DNA of 64,000 nucleotides from positions 930,001 to 994,000 of the forward strand of contig JADJEH010000001.1 in the NCBI GenBank assembly GCA_016702305.1, in the 5' to 3' direction. Position numbers and translations under genes: made by a program. The notes under the pieces were generated by a model. The model was not told where the DNA came from and did not search any database. It saw only the letters and a list, made by a program, of their open reading frames with translations. The stretch comes from a bacterium. GTDB taxonomy: Bacteria; Electryoneota; RPQS01. Shown here one piece after another: positions 16,693-27,120 of the stretch (positions are counted from its first letter, which is position 1; each line of letters starts with the position of its first letter).

Positions 16693-18052
16693 GTTTTGCG
16701 CGCACCGATTCGGAGCGCGGGTCAAGTTCCAAAGCGCGTTCGAAACTGGCTCGCGCCTGCGACGGCTTGTTCATCGCCGTATAAATGTCGCCTACATGTT
16801 CGTGCAGCGGCGCGCTCTGTTCGTGCTTCAGGGCGCGCTTAATCCACTGCAACGCCTGGCGGTGGTCACCGAGCTTGTAGTAGATCCAGCCTTTTGTATC
16901 CAGAAACGATGGGTTCTCAGGCTCCTTGTCCAACGCAGCATCCACGAGCTCCATGGCGTGCTCCAGCTCAATGCCGCGCACCGCGAAACTGTACGACAAG
17001 TTATTCATGTATATCGCCGCGCTGTCCGATAGCCGAATTGCCCACTCGTAGTGGAACACGGCCTTATCAAGCTCGTTCTGAGCCTCATAGAGCAGCCCCA
17101 AGCTACCTGCCGCCGGATAGAGTGTCGAATCCAGTTCCAGCGCGCGCGTGAAGCGCTCAACGGCCCGCGTTGAATCCGCGAGTCGCATGAAGCTCAGACC
17201 TTCGAGATTCGCTGTTTTGGCGTCCTCTCCGGCCGCGGCGCGCGCGCGCGCAGCGATGCTGAGCACCTCATCAAAACGATCCTGATCAAAGACCATCACC
17301 AACTTCAAATACCAGAAGCGCGCATCCGTCGAATCGAGCTCGATCGCGCGCTCGGCATAGAAAGCCGCTTTCGTCGTATCTTCCGTTTGCAAATAGAGCG
17401 TCGCTAACGTGTAAGTCACCGGAGCGTCGGTGGTATCCGCGGCAAGCAGCTCCTGCATGTATGGGATCGAGCGCGCGCTCTGTCCGGTCATCAGATAAAT
17501 CGCCACGATACGCTTCGTCAAATCAAGGTCGCGTTCGGGATTCAGGGCCTGTTCAACCGCGTAAAGGGAATCAACGATGTCAAAGTCGCCCGTTGTCAGA
17601 CACAAAGCCAGCATCTCGGCGCGGTAGTCGCGGCTTGTCGGATGGTCATTCAGAAGTCGGCGCAACAGCGCAAGTGCGCCCGCCGTATCACCTTGCGCGG
17701 CGAGCAGCCGACTTTTCAATTGCAACGCCGGTTCATGCGATCCGTCCAACTCCATAGCTATCGCCAAGGCCGTCTCGGCCCGCGTTAGCGCTTCCGAAGA
17801 ATTATTCTCCTGCGCTAAGACAAGATACTGTTCCGCCAAGGCAACGTACAAGAACGGAGAGCCGGGATCGAAACGAATCGCCTCCTCAAAGAAAAAAATC
17901 GCCTGATATGGATTACCTTGTTCAGCAGCGGTATTGCCCTTGATGAACTGCTCAACTGCCCGCGGATCTGCCGACGCCGGATTCTTGTCGAGGTCATCCG
18001 CCGCCCACAGCGAGGTGCAGCAAATCAGAAGGCCAAGCAATGTTCGCATCAT
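16682..18052 (-). CDS. exported tetratricopeptide-repeat protein
   Basis: 456 residues, with a cleavable signal (MMRTLLGLLICCTSLWAADD) then a chain of TPR units across the remainder. Clear helices include GNPYQAIFFFEEAIRFDPGS, TKAAFYAERAIELDSTDA, STRAVERFTRALELDSTLYP, LDKAVFHYEWAIRLSD and SQARASFERALELDPRSE. TPR solenoids scaffold protein complexes; here a periplasmic or outer-membrane-assembly partner is plausible given rseP, the lipoprotein gene and tamB/bamA in the same run. No catalytic motif is visible. It starts at ATG 18052, overlapping rseP by four bases. Confidence 0.8.
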   Translation of the reverse strand: MMRTLLGLLICCTSLWAADDLDKNPASADPRAVEQFIKGNTAAEQGNPYQAIFFFEEAIRFDPGSPFLYVALAEQYLVLAQENNSSEALTRAETALAIAMELDGSHEPALQLKSRLLAAQGDTAGALALLRRLLNDHPTSRDYRAEMLALCLTTGDFDIVDSLYAVEQALNPERDLDLTKRIVAIYLMTGQSARSIPYMQELLAADTTDAPVTYTLATLYLQTEDTTKAAFYAERAIELDSTDARFWYLKLVMVFDQDRFDEVLSIAARARAAAGEDAKTANLEGLSFMRLADSTRAVERFTRALELDSTLYPAAGSLGLLYEAQNELDKAVFHYEWAIRLSDSAAIYMNNLSYSFAVRGIELEHAMELVDAALDKEPENPSFLDTKGWIYYKLGDHRQALQWIKRALKHEQSAPLHEHVGDIYTAMNKPSQARASFERALELDPRSESVRAKLGQ

Positions 18053-19101
18053 CCGCCGAAAATCCGCATTATGTCGTGGTATGAAACCACAACGATGAGC
18101 AATAACAAAGCAACCATTCCTGCCTGCTGGATCGCCAACTTCACCCGAGTTGGAACCGGCCGCCGGATGATCGCTTCAATCAGCACAACCACGATATGAC
18201 CGCCATCCAACACCGGAAACGGCAATATGTTCAAGAACCCAATCGAAACGCTCACAAACGCGATGAAGAACAGAAATTCACCGACTCCACGGCGCGCACT
18301 CTCACCCGATAGTTGGGCGACTCCGACAGGACCTGAAAGCTGCGATAGGCTCCCGTTCCCTGTGACCAGGTCGCCAATGAACCCGCCGAGGTTCGCCGTG
18401 GTGTTCCAACAGAACATAAAAGCGCTGCTACCGGCCTCTAGCACCCCCGCGCTCCGGAATTCAACCTTGGGCGCGATTCCGATCACACGACGCGTGCTGT
18501 CGCCCGATGGAATCTGCTCCGTCGCGACCGAGATGGGCATCGTTTGTCCGTTGCGCTCGACGATCAAGCGCACCGTATCCCCGGAAACTGTAATATGCTT
18601 GACGACATCTTCCCACACGGCAACCGGCTGCCCGTCAATCTGGGTGATAACGTCACCCGTCTGCACGCCGGCGGTGGCGGCAGGCTTACCGGCAATCGCG
18701 TCGCCAATGACGGCGCGACCCACTTCCGGCAGACCGACCGCGAGCGTAAGGCCAAACAAGATCACTATTGCTGTTACGTAATTCATCATCACGCCCGCGG
18801 ACAATACAAAGATCTTCTGGAGCGGGTTCTTTGACATGAATTCGTCCGGTGCGCCCGTAACTGATTCACTGTCCATGGATTCGTCCACCATGCCGGCGAT
18901 CTGAACATAGCCTCCCAGCGGAATCCACGACAACGAAAACTCCGTCTCGCCAATCTGCTTGGTGAAGATACGCGGCGGGAAGCCGATCGAGAACTTCTTC
19001 ACGCGCATGCCCGTGAGCCGTGCCGCGATGAAATGACCGAATTCGTGAATCGTGATGATGACGCCTGCCACCAGCACGAAGGAGAGTATAGTGATCAGCA
19101 T
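18049..19101 (-). CDS. rseP: site-2 metalloprotease RseP
   Basis: Intramembrane zinc protease (M50) of 350 residues. The first membrane helix holds HEFGH (zinc ligands and catalytic Glu) at about 19-23; the C-terminal region holds NILPFPVLDGGHIV, supplying the third ligand. One PDZ domain lies between (VGDAIAGKPAATAGVQTGDVI, in part). Enterobacterial RseP has two PDZ domains; this one is shorter. It cleaves anti-sigma factors and signal peptides; an ECF sigma/anti-sigma pair at 47.9-49.0 kb is a possible client. It sits next to dxr, a common neighbour. Confidence 0.95.
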   Translation of the reverse strand: MLITILSFVLVAGVIITIHEFGHFIAARLTGMRVKKFSIGFPPRIFTKQIGETEFSLSWIPLGGYVQIAGMVDESMDSESVTGAPDEFMSKNPLQKIFVLSAGVMMNYVTAIVILFGLTLAVGLPEVGRAVIGDAIAGKPAATAGVQTGDVITQIDGQPVAVWEDVVKHITVSGDTVRLIVERNGQTMPISVATEQIPSGDSTRRVIGIAPKVEFRSAGVLEAGSSAFMFCWNTTANLGGFIGDLVTGNGSLSQLSGPVGVAQLSGESARRGVGEFLFFIAFVSVSIGFLNILPFPVLDGGHIVVVLIEAIIRRPVPTRVKLAIQQAGMVALLLLIVVVSYHDIMRIFGG

Positions 19102-20279
19102 GTAACTGTTGTGTGTTGCTCCGCTCGCCGCCGGGTTTCACGTGAAGCAAAATCGCGCGCCCAGCGATCCGCCGCGAGGATCGTCTCAATATCCGCCGCA
19201 GGCTGCTGCTCATGGGCCGTAATCGTCGCATCTATAACATCTGCGATGTCTGTAAATCGAATCTCATCCGCTAAAAACGCCTGAACCGCAATCTCATCCG
19301 CGGCGGACAGCACCGCGGGAGTTGTCCCGCCGGCCGCCACCGCCTCAAACGCCAGCCGCAGACACGGATAATCCGCAATCTCGACGGGCTCAAGGTGAAG
19401 AGTGCCCCAATCCGCCGGATTACCGCGAACCATTGAGCTCGGGAATCTTCGAGGGTAACTGAGCGCGTACAAGATCGGCAGCCGCATGTCCGGGCGGGAC
19501 ATTTGCCCCTTGAAGCTACCGTCTACGAATTCAACCAGCGAGTGGATCACTGACTCGCGCTGCCGCACAACGCCGACTTTTGCTACCGGGAGATCAAAAA
19601 GGCGGCACGCTTCAATCACTTCCAACCCCTTGTTGAACAGCGTGGCCGAGTCAATCGTGATTTTCGGTCCCATTTGCCAGGTCGGGTGCGCCAACGCTGC
19701 GCGCGCCGTGACATTGGATAGTTCACCAGGGCGTTGCCCAAAAAACGGTCCGCCCGATGTCGTCAACCAAAGGCGGGCGACATCGTCTATGTGTTCACCA
19801 ACCAGGCACTGTTGCAGCGCACTGTGTTCTGAGTCAATAGGCAGGACCGCCGCGTTGTGCAGGCGCGCCGTGTGCATAACCAACTCACCCGCCGCCACCA
19901 GCGTTTCCTTATTCGCCAACGCCACGTTATGGCCGCGTTCGAGCGCGACCAGTGTCGGCCTGATGCCGACCCCGCCCATCACCGCATTGAGCAGGACATC
20001 ATATTCCTCGTCTCGGGCCTGCTCCACAAACGCGTCGGGGCCGGTGTAACAACGAGCCACTCCAACCTCTGAAGCACGCGCACGAAAACTTGTGGCGTCT
20101 GCGCACTTCAGCAAGGCGATACTCGCCGGTTTCAAGCGCTCCGCCTGTGCCAGCAACTCTGCTTCCTTGCTCCCCGCACACAGGCCGACCACTGCAAATC
20201 GCTCGTTCTGTTCGGCAAGCACGTCAAGTGCCGACAATCCGATTGAACCCGTCGAACCTTGCAGCAGAATTCGCTTCAA
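19095..20279 (-). CDS. dxr: 1-deoxy-D-xylulose 5-phosphate reductoisomerase
   Basis: Second step of the MEP isoprenoid pathway: NADPH-dependent rearrangement to 2-C-methylerythritol 4-phosphate. The N-terminal NADPH site is LLQGSTGSIGLSALDV. The active site holds ALANKETLVAAGELV, PIDSEHSALQQCL, LTTSGGPFFG, and ITIDSATLFNKGLEVIEACRLF (seen as DSATLFNKGLEVIEA). Length 394 is normal. The start is TTG at 20279, in a four-base TTGA overlap with lipM; no ATG or GTG is available in frame before the conserved GSTGSIG. It shows that the organism makes isoprenoids by MEP. Confidence 0.97.
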   Translation of the reverse strand: MKRILLQGSTGSIGLSALDVLAEQNERFAVVGLCAGSKEAELLAQAERLKPASIALLKCADATSFRARASEVGVARCYTGPDAFVEQARDEEYDVLLNAVMGGVGIRPTLVALERGHNVALANKETLVAAGELVMHTARLHNAAVLPIDSEHSALQQCLVGEHIDDVARLWLTTSGGPFFGQRPGELSNVTARAALAHPTWQMGPKITIDSATLFNKGLEVIEACRLFDLPVAKVGVVRQRESVIHSLVEFVDGSFKGQMSRPDMRLPILYALSYPRRFPSSMVRGNPADWGTLHLEPVEIADYPCLRLAFEAVAAGGTTPAVLSAADEIAVQAFLADEIRFTDIADVIDATITAHEQQPAADIETILAADRWARDFASRETRRRAEQHTTVTC

Positions 20280-21028
20280 TGCCGGGCCACCAACGTCAAA
20301 CCCTCCACCTTCTCAACAAAGTGAGGGTATCCGGCCGCGAACGTCCCCTCTAACGCAGACCTAAGACGTTGAACGTGATCGCCCTGCCCAATCTCATCGC
20401 CGACGCAGGTCGCTTTGCTTGCCAGGCGCGCCCGCAGTAGACTGCGCTCCGTGTCCTCGCGGACTTTGAGAAGCTCGACGATGCGCAAATGATCGGGTCC
20501 CGTGAGGATCGAACCGTGCTGCAAAATCGCGCCGCCCAACCGGCGCTGGGCGCTGCCCACAATCTTCTTGCCATGTACGGCAACTTCCCATCGCGACGTC
20601 CGCGCGAAGCAAGACGTCCGGTTGGCAAGCGGCGTCAGGGCCTCACCGCGTTCGTCCAGCGTCGCATCCACGCCGATTTCTCGCAATGCCGCAGTCAGTG
20701 CGCGGCCTATATACTCGAGAACCAGCGATCCCGTACGCAAGTCGTCCAATCCGGGCAAGACGATGGAATAAGTCAACTCTTCGCTGTGCAGCACCGCCGC
20801 TCCGCCGGTTGGTCTGCGTACCATTGGCACATTCAGAATTCGCAGGCGGTCGTAGTCAATCTTATCTTCGGTTTGGTGATAGCCCAGCGACAGCGTCGGG
20901 ACTTCCCACTGATAAAACGACACACGAGGTTCGCTCAATATCCCGGCTGCCGCTTGCTCAAGTTCCTGCGCGTCGCGGTCCATGAGCCACTGCCCCGGCA
21001 TCGCGCCATCCTGCCGAATCGCAAGCAT
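20276..21028 (-). CDS. lipoate/octanoate protein transferase (LipM/LplA family)
   Basis: Biotin/lipoate-ligase-fold protein of 250 residues. It shows FYQWEVPTLSLGYHQ, the substrate loop VRRPTGGAAVLHSEELTYSI, and SCFARTSRWEVAVHGKKIVGSAQRR. The last segment carries the lysine of the KIVGSAQ motif and a cysteine (about residue 140) in the position used as acyl acceptor by LipM octanoyltransferases. That makes LipM more likely than the ATP-using ligase LplA, but I cannot exclude the latter. The start is ATG 21028 in a TGATG overlap with lpxA. It is a metabolic gene embedded in an envelope operon. Confidence 0.8.
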   Translation of the reverse strand: MLAIRQDGAMPGQWLMDRDAQELEQAAAGILSEPRVSFYQWEVPTLSLGYHQTEDKIDYDRLRILNVPMVRRPTGGAAVLHSEELTYSIVLPGLDDLRTGSLVLEYIGRALTAALREIGVDATLDERGEALTPLANRTSCFARTSRWEVAVHGKKIVGSAQRRLGGAILQHGSILTGPDHLRIVELLKVREDTERSLLRARLASKATCVGDEIGQGDHVQRLRSALEGTFAAGYPHFVEKVEGLTLVARH

Positions 21029-21837
21029 CAATCCATATCCTCCGGCTCATGTCGCCGCGCCGGTCCCGGCATCAGGCCGCGCTTGGAAATCCGAACGAAC
21101 TCAAGAATCTCCTGAGCGAATGGATCGTCACCATGCACATCCGCGATTTCCTCCAAAGCCTGACTGACGTTCATGGCGGATTGAAACAACGCAAAGTAGA
21201 GCTGCTTCAGCATGCGAATCTGGTCCGTCGTATAGCCGCGCCGACGCAAACCGATCACGTTAAGACCGGTGTAGGCCAGCGGATGTCCGGTCGCCAGCAC
21301 GTAAGGCGGCACGTCTTTCGGAACCCGAAATCCGCCGCCGATCATGCAGTGGCGTCCAATATGCACGAACTGATGAACCGGAACCATGCCGCCGAGGATC
21401 GCATAGTCGTCCACATGAACGTGGCCCGCCAACTGCACACAATTCGCCAAAATGACGTTGTCACCGACGGCGCAATCGTGCGCGATGTGTGCATAGGCCA
21501 TGATCAGGCAATTCGAGCCGACCGTTGTCTTGCCGGTCGCCGCCGTGCCGCGGCTGACTGTGACGAACTCGCGAATCTGCGTATCGTCGCCAATGAAGAC
21601 GTTGGTCGGTTCCCCGCTGAATTTCTTGTCTTGCGGCTCTCCGCCGATCGCGACCATCGGCGATATACGCACGTTCTTGCCGATATGTGTTCCTGCGAAC
21701 AGACGCGTGGAACTGCCGATGGTTGTACCTGAGCCGATTTCAACGTTATCGTCAATCACCGCGAACGCTTCAATGATCACATCGTCCGCGACAAGGGCTT
21801 TGGGTGATACGATTGCCTGTGGGTGAATCTTGGGCAT
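21028..21837 (-). CDS. lpxA: UDP-N-acetylglucosamine acyltransferase LpxA
   Basis: First enzyme of lipid A synthesis, adding a 3-hydroxyacyl chain from ACP to UDP-GlcNAc. The left-handed beta-helix shows hexapeptide repeats throughout (IHPQAIVSPKALVADDVIIE ...), with MAYAHIAHDCAVGDNVILANC containing the catalytic His region, and the C-terminal helical domain with GLNVIGLRRRGYTTDQIRMLKQLYFALF (NVIGLRRRG). Start is ATG 21837 with AAGGA upstream; an earlier in-frame ATG at 21858 would lie in fabZ. The order lpxD-lpxC/fabZ-lpxA matches FCB bacteria. Confidence 0.97.
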   Translation of the reverse strand: MPKIHPQAIVSPKALVADDVIIEAFAVIDDNVEIGSGTTIGSSTRLFAGTHIGKNVRISPMVAIGGEPQDKKFSGEPTNVFIGDDTQIREFVTVSRGTAATGKTTVGSNCLIMAYAHIAHDCAVGDNVILANCVQLAGHVHVDDYAILGGMVPVHQFVHIGRHCMIGGGFRVPKDVPPYVLATGHPLAYTGLNVIGLRRRGYTTDQIRMLKQLYFALFQSAMNVSQALEEIADVHGDDPFAQEILEFVRISKRGLMPGPARRHEPEDMD

Positions 21838-21841
21838 GTGC

Positions 21842-23239
21842 TTATCCTTGTCTATCAATCACTGCTGCTGTCATTTCGGCCTCTGCGACCAGCGTCTGAT
21901 CCACGTAAGCCTCCCCTTTCATCTTGCAGATACCGCGGCGGAACAAGAGCATCTCTACATGAAACCGAACCTGATCGCCGGGAGTAACGGGCTTGCGAAA
22001 CTTCACGTTCTCGAGTCCCATGAAATAAACGACTTTTCGGTCAGCGTTCTCAACGGAGTTCAACAAAAGCACTCCCCCGGTCTGCCCCATCGCTTCAACA
22101 ATCAGGACGCCGGGCATGACGGGATGACCCGGAAAATGCCCGTTGAAGAACGGTTCGTTGCGCGTGACGTTCTTAAGACCGACAACACGCTCACCCGGCA
22201 CAAGCTCAAGTATGCGATCCACGAGCAGCATCGGGTATTTATGCGGCAGGAGATTCTCAATCGCCTCCGAATCGAAAACATAGCCTTGACCGCTCTTTCC
22301 GCCGCCGTATTTACGCGCAACCTTTTGTGCCTCGAGCAGCCGCCGCAGCATCTTTGCGACCTCAACGTGCGAAGCGTGCCCGGCGCGGGCCGCCAAAACA
22401 TGACCGCGGATCGGAGCGCCGACCAACGCCAAGTCACCTACGAGATCCAGGGTCTTGTGCCGCACGGGTTCGTTCGGATAGCGCAAGGATCCGTCGCCGA
22501 GAATCGCGCCGCTGTGTTTCAGCTCACCATCAAAGTGAAAGGTGTGCTTCAGCTCATTGTATTCCGATTCAGGCAAGTCCTGATCCACGAACACAACCGC
22601 GTTTTCAAGACTGCCGCCGCGAATCAGGCCGCGCTCTTTCAAGTGCTGCATTTCCGACAGCAGACAGAATGTGCGCGCCTTGGAAAATTCCTCCTCGAAT
22701 TCGCTGATCGAATACATGGATGTATACTGCGTCCCCAACAACGTGTTCGGGTAGTCAATCATATACGTGACGCGAAACTCGGAGGACGGCACGACGACAA
22801 TGTCTATCGCCGACTTCTCGTCATGGTAGGTCAGCGTCTTTTCGAGGTCGAGATAGATGCGCTCGGCGTCCTGCTCGACAATCTCCGCCTTGCGCAGCGC
22901 TTCTATAAAAGGATAAGAACTGCCATCCAGCGCCGGCGGCTCTTCGTCCGTCAGCTCGATCAGCAGGTTGTCAATCCCGAGTCCCGCAACCGCCGCCATG
23001 ACGTGCTCAACCGTGTGCACCCGAACATTCCCGATACCCAGCACGGTCCCGCGCGCAATGTCCGTAACATAGTCGGCTAGCGCGGGGATCAACGGTGAAC
23101 CCGGACTGTCCATGCGTTGAAACACGACGCCATGACCCACAGCCGCGGGCTTAAAGGTCATGCTAACCGGCTTGCCCGTATGTAATCCGATGCCCGAGAC
23201 GCTGATTGCGTTCCCAATCGTCCGTTGCTTATCGCTCAA
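21842..23239 (-). CDS. lpxC-fabZ: fused UDP-3-O-acyl-GlcNAc deacetylase / 3-hydroxyacyl-ACP dehydratase (LpxC-FabZ)
   Basis: Residues 1 to about 300 are LpxC, the committed zinc deacetylase of lipid A synthesis: [37 protein letters not shown] (zinc His), [15 protein letters not shown] (His and Asp ligands) and the [12 protein letters not shown] catalytic His. Residues from about 310 are Fab[38 protein letters not shown] (catalytic [10 protein letters not shown]) and EAMGQTGG. The start is TTG 23239, six bases after a perfect AAGGAGG located in the lpxD end; the in-frame region further upstream is unconserved. Fusion couples the two fates of 3-hydroxyacyl-ACP and is characteristic of FCB-type bacteria. 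Confidence 0.97.
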   Translation of the reverse strand: MSDKQRTIGNAISVSGIGLHTGKPVSMTFKPAAVGHGVVFQRMDSPGSPLIPALADYVTDIARGTVLGIGNVRVHTVEHVMAAVAGLGIDNLLIELTDEEPPALDGSSYPFIEALRKAEIVEQDAERIYLDLEKTLTYHDEKSAIDIVVVPSSEFRVTYMIDYPNTLLGTQYTSMYSISEFEEEFSKARTFCLLSEMQHLKERGLIRGGSLENAVVFVDQDLPESEYNELKHTFHFDGELKHSGAILGDGSLRYPNEPVRHKTLDLVGDLALVGAPIRGHVLAARAGHASHVEVAKMLRRLLEAQKVARKYGGGKSGQGYVFDSEAIENLLPHKYPMLLVDRILELVPGERVVGLKNVTRNEPFFNGHFPGHPVMPGVLIVEAMGQTGGVLLLNSVENADRKVVYFMGLENVKFRKPVTPGDQVRFHVEMLLFRRGICKMKGEAYVDQTLVAEAEMTAAVIDRQG

Positions 23240-24275
23240 CCCGTTCCTCCTTAGACGACTGGGAGATTCCCAGATGTTCTTCGATGCGTCTGACGCGCCG
23301 CAGGAGCTCCGGCAAACGCGGTATTGCCGCTTCAATGCGTTTCCACAACCCATGCGGCCGCCCAGGGCTGCCCGAAAGAATTTCGCCGTTTCCTACGTCG
23401 CCTGCAATGCCACTCTGAGCGCCAAACGCCGCACCGTCGCCAATCTTGATGTGACCGATGAAGCCCGCTTGTCCGCCGACGCGGCAGTAGTCGCCCATTT
23501 GCGTTGAACCCGAAATTCCCGCCTGGGCCGCGATAACGCAGTGCTTCCCGATCTTCACATTGTGCGCAATCTGCACAAGATTGTCAATCTTGGTGCCCTG
23601 TCCAATGCGCGTCTCGCCCATGGTCGCACGGTCAACCGTGGTATTCGCGCCAATTTCGACGTCATCTTCAATCACAACGATTCCAACCTGAGGGATCTTC
23701 CGGAAACGCCCCTGGTCGGGCGCGAAGCCAAATCCATCCGATCCGATCACCGTGCCGCAGTGTATGATCACGCGCCGACCAAGCCGGCAACCGTGGCACA
23801 CGCTGACATGGGAATGAAGATATGTGCCCTCGCCGATTTCCGCGCCAGAACCGACATACACCTGTGCTAACAGCACGGCGCCGTCGCCAATCACGGCATC
23901 GTTTTCGATCACACATTGCGGACCAATTGAGACATTCTTGCCAACACGAGCGCTGGCCGCGATCACCGCACTTGGGTGTACTCCCGCCGCCTGCCCGCTG
24001 GATGGATGGAAGAACTCTAACACCGTGACGAATGCGCCATAGGGATCGGTCGTCTCAATATAGTCGCCGCCCTCGCGTACGGTGCCCCGCGCCACCAGCA
24101 CGACGCCCGCGCCCGTCTGGTTTAGCTGTTGCGCGTACCGCGCGTTCGACAGGAAGGATACACACGTCTCCGTGGCCGACTCCAGCGGAGCGATGGCGCG
24201 CAGCTCCCGCGCGCCGTCACCCGTCAAGCGCCCTCCCACAAGCACTGCCAGTTGTTCCGCGCTGATCGTCGGCAC
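23229..24275 (-). CDS. lpxD: UDP-3-O-acylglucosamine N-acyltransferase LpxD
   Basis: Third lipid A step, N-acylating UDP-3-O-acyl-glucosamine. The 348-residue protein has the uridine-binding N-terminal domain ([32 protein letters not shown]), then a long beta-helix with [20 protein letters not shown] and many hexapeptides, including [20 protein letters not shown] (catalytic His in AHNV), [17 protein letters not shown], and a C-terminal helix. Start is GTG at 24275, two bases from the skp stop. The lpxC start and Shine-Dalgarno lie in its last codons. Confidence 0.96.
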   Translation of the reverse strand: MPTISAEQLAVLVGGRLTGDGARELRAIAPLESATETCVSFLSNARYAQQLNQTGAGVVLVARGTVREGGDYIETTDPYGAFVTVLEFFHPSSGQAAGVHPSAVIAASARVGKNVSIGPQCVIENDAVIGDGAVLLAQVYVGSGAEIGEGTYLHSHVSVCHGCRLGRRVIIHCGTVIGSDGFGFAPDQGRFRKIPQVGIVVIEDDVEIGANTTVDRATMGETRIGQGTKIDNLVQIAHNVKIGKHCVIAAQAGISGSTQMGDYCRVGGQAGFIGHIKIGDGAAFGAQSGIAGDVGNGEILSGSPGRPHGLWKRIEAAIPRLPELLRRVRRIEEHLGISQSSKEERVER

Positions 24276-24277
24276 AG

Positions 24278-24793
24278 TTATTCCTTCTTGAGTTCGGCCA
24301 GCACCAATTCCGTGATGTCATGCTGCGGTTGAGCGTATACGATATTGCCGCCGGCAGCGTCAAACACCATATCATAACCTTCCTGCTGACTCACCTTCTC
24401 AATGACCTGGTTGATGCGCTCAAGAATCGGACGCGACAGCTCAATATTCTTCGTGTAGAGCTTTCCGCCCTCGCCCCACGTCTCTTGACGGTACTGTTCG
24501 AGCTCGCGGCGCTTCTCAATAATCTTCTGCTCGCGTTCGGCGCGCGCCTCCGCTGACAACATCAAGCTCTGCTGCTCAATTTCGTCCACCATCAGCGATA
24601 GCGTCTGCTCTTTGCCCTGAGCCTCCGCGATGTACTTCTGCTCTTCTTCCTGCAGCTTGCGCTGGGCTTCCTGATAAGCCGGGTATTGAGTCAGAATCGC
24701 TTCCGAATCAATGTAGCCAAGCTTCATCTCTTTGGCCAGCACCGGCAGCGCCAGGATGACGCTTAATATGAGAGCAGTGTAGAGTTTCGTCAT
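24278..24793 (-). CDS. skp: periplasmic chaperone Skp/OmpH
   Basis: Jellyfish-shaped trimeric holdase for unfolded outer-membrane proteins. The signal peptide is [20 protein letters not shown], then [21 protein letters not shown] (the OmpH opening) and long charged coiled-coil helices ([19 protein letters not shown] ... [18 protein letters not shown]), ending in an [20 protein letters not shown] strand that rebuilds the trimer body. Start is ATG 24793, so that the signal peptide is terminal; an upstream start at 24853 would lie in bamA. It follows bamA directly, the common bamA-skp-lpxD order. Confidence 0.93.
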   Translation of the reverse strand: MTKLYTALILSVILALPVLAKEMKLGYIDSEAILTQYPAYQEAQRKLQEEEQKYIAEAQGKEQTLSLMVDEIEQQSLMLSAEARAEREQKIIEKRRELEQYRQETWGEGGKLYTKNIELSRPILERINQVIEKVSQQEGYDMVFDAAGGNIVYAQPQHDITELVLAELKKE

Positions 24794-24816
24794 GGGTTGT
24801 CTTTCTCTAAGAATGA

Positions 24817-27120
24817 TCAGAATGTTCTGCCAAACTGAAAATGCGGCAGCCACTTGCCCGAACGAATGCCGCGCTCGTCGTAGTAATCAAAGCCGAATCC
24901 ATAATCAAGGCCGATCATGCCGATGAAGGGCATGAACAGACGCGCCCCGAGACCCACCGACCGTCGCAGGTCGCCCGGATTAGTATCCTCAAACCGCGAC
25001 CACACGTTGCCACCTTCGGCAAAGCCAAGCATGTAGATCGTCGGATTGCGCACAATCGGATAGCGCAGTTCGAGCGATTGTTTAAACATCGTCTTGCCAC
25101 CGACCGGAAATCCCGCTCGTTGGGGGCCTACTTCCCGCTCGTCATAGCCGCGCAAGCTCGTCCCCAAAGACAAGCCCGAACCACCCATGAAAAAGTAGTC
25201 GAAGTAAGGAATATCTCGCTGACTTCCACTCAACTGTTCAACCGCGCCAACTTTCGTGTCCGACATCAAGACCAAGCCGCCAAGCAGCGGTGAATACCAT
25301 TGCGTCCCCAACTCAGTCTTGAAAAACTGGTCATCTCCAAACAGCGGACCGCCTGTCATTTCCATGCGCAGAGTGTTGACAGAGCCCAACGATGGGAATT
25401 CCGCTTCATTTCGGCTGTCGCGCGTAATCAACTGCGTGAGCCCTGACGACACGCGCGCCTCGTCTTCCACGAGGTCGCGAGGGTTGCTTACCCGGAAATC
25501 CTCCGTGAAATTCGAATATTTCGTCCGGTCCAGGCGGTAGATGTAGTCAATTCGGAAATAATCGTCCGGCCAGCGCAGCCGCCGTCCAACGCGCACAGTG
25601 CCGCCGATGATGTCCTCATCAAATCCGTAGTAGCTTCCGCCGCGATGAGTGTCAAAAAAACTGAAACCCAACAGCGTCCTCGTGTTGCGGAACCACGGCT
25701 CTGTGAAACTGATGGAGAATGACCGATAGACCTTGCCAAAATTCCAGTCCAGGCCAAACTGCTGGCCATTACCCAGCAAGTTGTTCATCTGAAAACCAAC
25801 GGAACCAATGAACCCGTCGCGCTGGCTGTAACCCGCCGACACGTTCGCCTGATCGGTAGATTTTTCTTCAACATCAATATACAGGTCTACCAGATTGTCC
25901 GAGATGGGCACGACATCCGGAACGACATTCGCAAAATAATTCAGAATGGTAACTTCACGAATCGAGCGGCGCAACTTGGACACGTCAAAAGTCTCACCCG
26001 GATAGAGAACCAACTCCCGGCGAATGACCTTCTCTTTGGTTTTTGTATTCCCCGTGACGTAAATCTGATTGACCTTAAACTCGCTGCCCTCCGTCACTTG
26101 GAAAACGATGTCCACGACCTGGCTGTCGCGAACCGTCTCGGCCGGCGTGACGCTCGCATAAATGTAGCCGCGATCGTAGTACTTCGATCCAATATCCGCC
26201 AAACTGCGGTCAAATTCCGTTCGGTTGTAACGGTCACCGGACCGCACACGCAGCTTCTCGCTCAATTCGTCCACCGTAAACAGCCGTTGGCCTTCCCAGG
26301 AAAACGCGCCGTATTTGTAGATCGGTCCTTCGCTCAACCGATAGGTTAGAACAAGGCCGCGCCGATCGGGCGTATAGACCGCCGTGTCGCCGACTATCTC
26401 CACGTCGCGATAGCCCTGTTCCTGGTAGAAAGCCGCCAGACCCTGTTTGTCTTCTTCAATCTTCTCGCGCTTATATTCACCCGATCGGAAAAATGTCTTC
26501 TTGGTCGTGCGAATCTTTTTGCGCAGTTTTTTGTCTGTGAACGCCGTGTTGCCCTCGAACTCGACGCGTCGCACTTTAACCCGATCACCTTCGCGGATAT
26601 CCACGTCTACGCGCAAACGGCCGTTGCTTTCAAGCGTATCTTGCTCAATCTGAATCTCGGCCAATAAGTACCCCATCTCTTCATACTTGTCGGCCAACGC
26701 TTCCTTTAACCGCGTAACATCTGCGGGCCGCACGACTTGGCCGTTCGACAAGGTCAGCAGCTTCGTTAGGTCCTCACCCTTTAGCTTACGATTACCCTTC
26801 ACATCCACTCGATCAAGTCGACGGTATTCCTTGACGTCTATTCGCAAATAGACCCCGTCGGCGGCGCTGCGCTCTTCGATTATGCGCACGTCGCTGAACA
26901 GGTTCAGCTTCCACAATTGGCGGATGGCGCTCTGGATATCATCGCCGCTAATGTCCTTGCCGACCGCCATCCCCGAATGTGCACGGATCAGACCAACGTC
27001 CGTGGTCTCGTTGCCCTCTATTGAGATGCCGAGCACACGGAGCCGATCCTGCGCATGTACCGCGCCGGCCACACACAGAACGATCGCAAACAAGACGAAC
27101 TTTATCCTGCTCAAACTCAT
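24817..27120 (-). CDS. bamA: outer-membrane protein assembly factor BamA
   Basis: Omp85 insertase, 767 residues. A signal peptide (residues 1-23, ending GAVHA) is followed by five POTRA domains over about 26-415, for example LRVLGISIEGNETTDVGLIR, LDRVDVKGNRKLKGEDLTK, VKVRRVEFEGNTAFTDKKL and FKVNQIYVTGNTKTKEKVI. The C-terminal 16-strand barrel includes SLGTSLRGYDEREVGP (the conserved RGY lid-lock motif region) and ends in HFQFGRTF with a terminal aromatic signature. The ATG abuts the tamB stop (TAAATG). It is transcribed from the tamB side toward skp. Confidence 0.97.
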   Translation of the reverse strand: MSLSRIKFVLFAIVLCVAGAVHAQDRLRVLGISIEGNETTDVGLIRAHSGMAVGKDISGDDIQSAIRQLWKLNLFSDVRIIEERSAADGVYLRIDVKEYRRLDRVDVKGNRKLKGEDLTKLLTLSNGQVVRPADVTRLKEALADKYEEMGYLLAEIQIEQDTLESNGRLRVDVDIREGDRVKVRRVEFEGNTAFTDKKLRKKIRTTKKTFFRSGEYKREKIEEDKQGLAAFYQEQGYRDVEIVGDTAVYTPDRRGLVLTYRLSEGPIYKYGAFSWEGQRLFTVDELSEKLRVRSGDRYNRTEFDRSLADIGSKYYDRGYIYASVTPAETVRDSQVVDIVFQVTEGSEFKVNQIYVTGNTKTKEKVIRRELVLYPGETFDVSKLRRSIREVTILNYFANVVPDVVPISDNLVDLYIDVEEKSTDQANVSAGYSQRDGFIGSVGFQMNNLLGNGQQFGLDWNFGKVYRSFSISFTEPWFRNTRTLLGFSFFDTHRGGSYYGFDEDIIGGTVRVGRRLRWPDDYFRIDYIYRLDRTKYSNFTEDFRVSNPRDLVEDEARVSSGLTQLITRDSRNEAEFPSLGSVNTLRMEMTGGPLFGDDQFFKTELGTQWYSPLLGGLVLMSDTKVGAVEQLSGSQRDIPYFDYFFMGGSGLSLGTSLRGYDEREVGPQRAGFPVGGKTMFKQSLELRYPIVRNPTIYMLGFAEGGNVWSRFEDTNPGDLRRSVGLGARLFMPFIGMIGLDYGFGFDYYDERGIRSGKWLPHFQFGRTF

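Noticed and set aside
21830..23080. 416-codon plus-strand reading frame
   Set aside because: Antisense to lpxC-fabZ, with no homology and no ribosome site.
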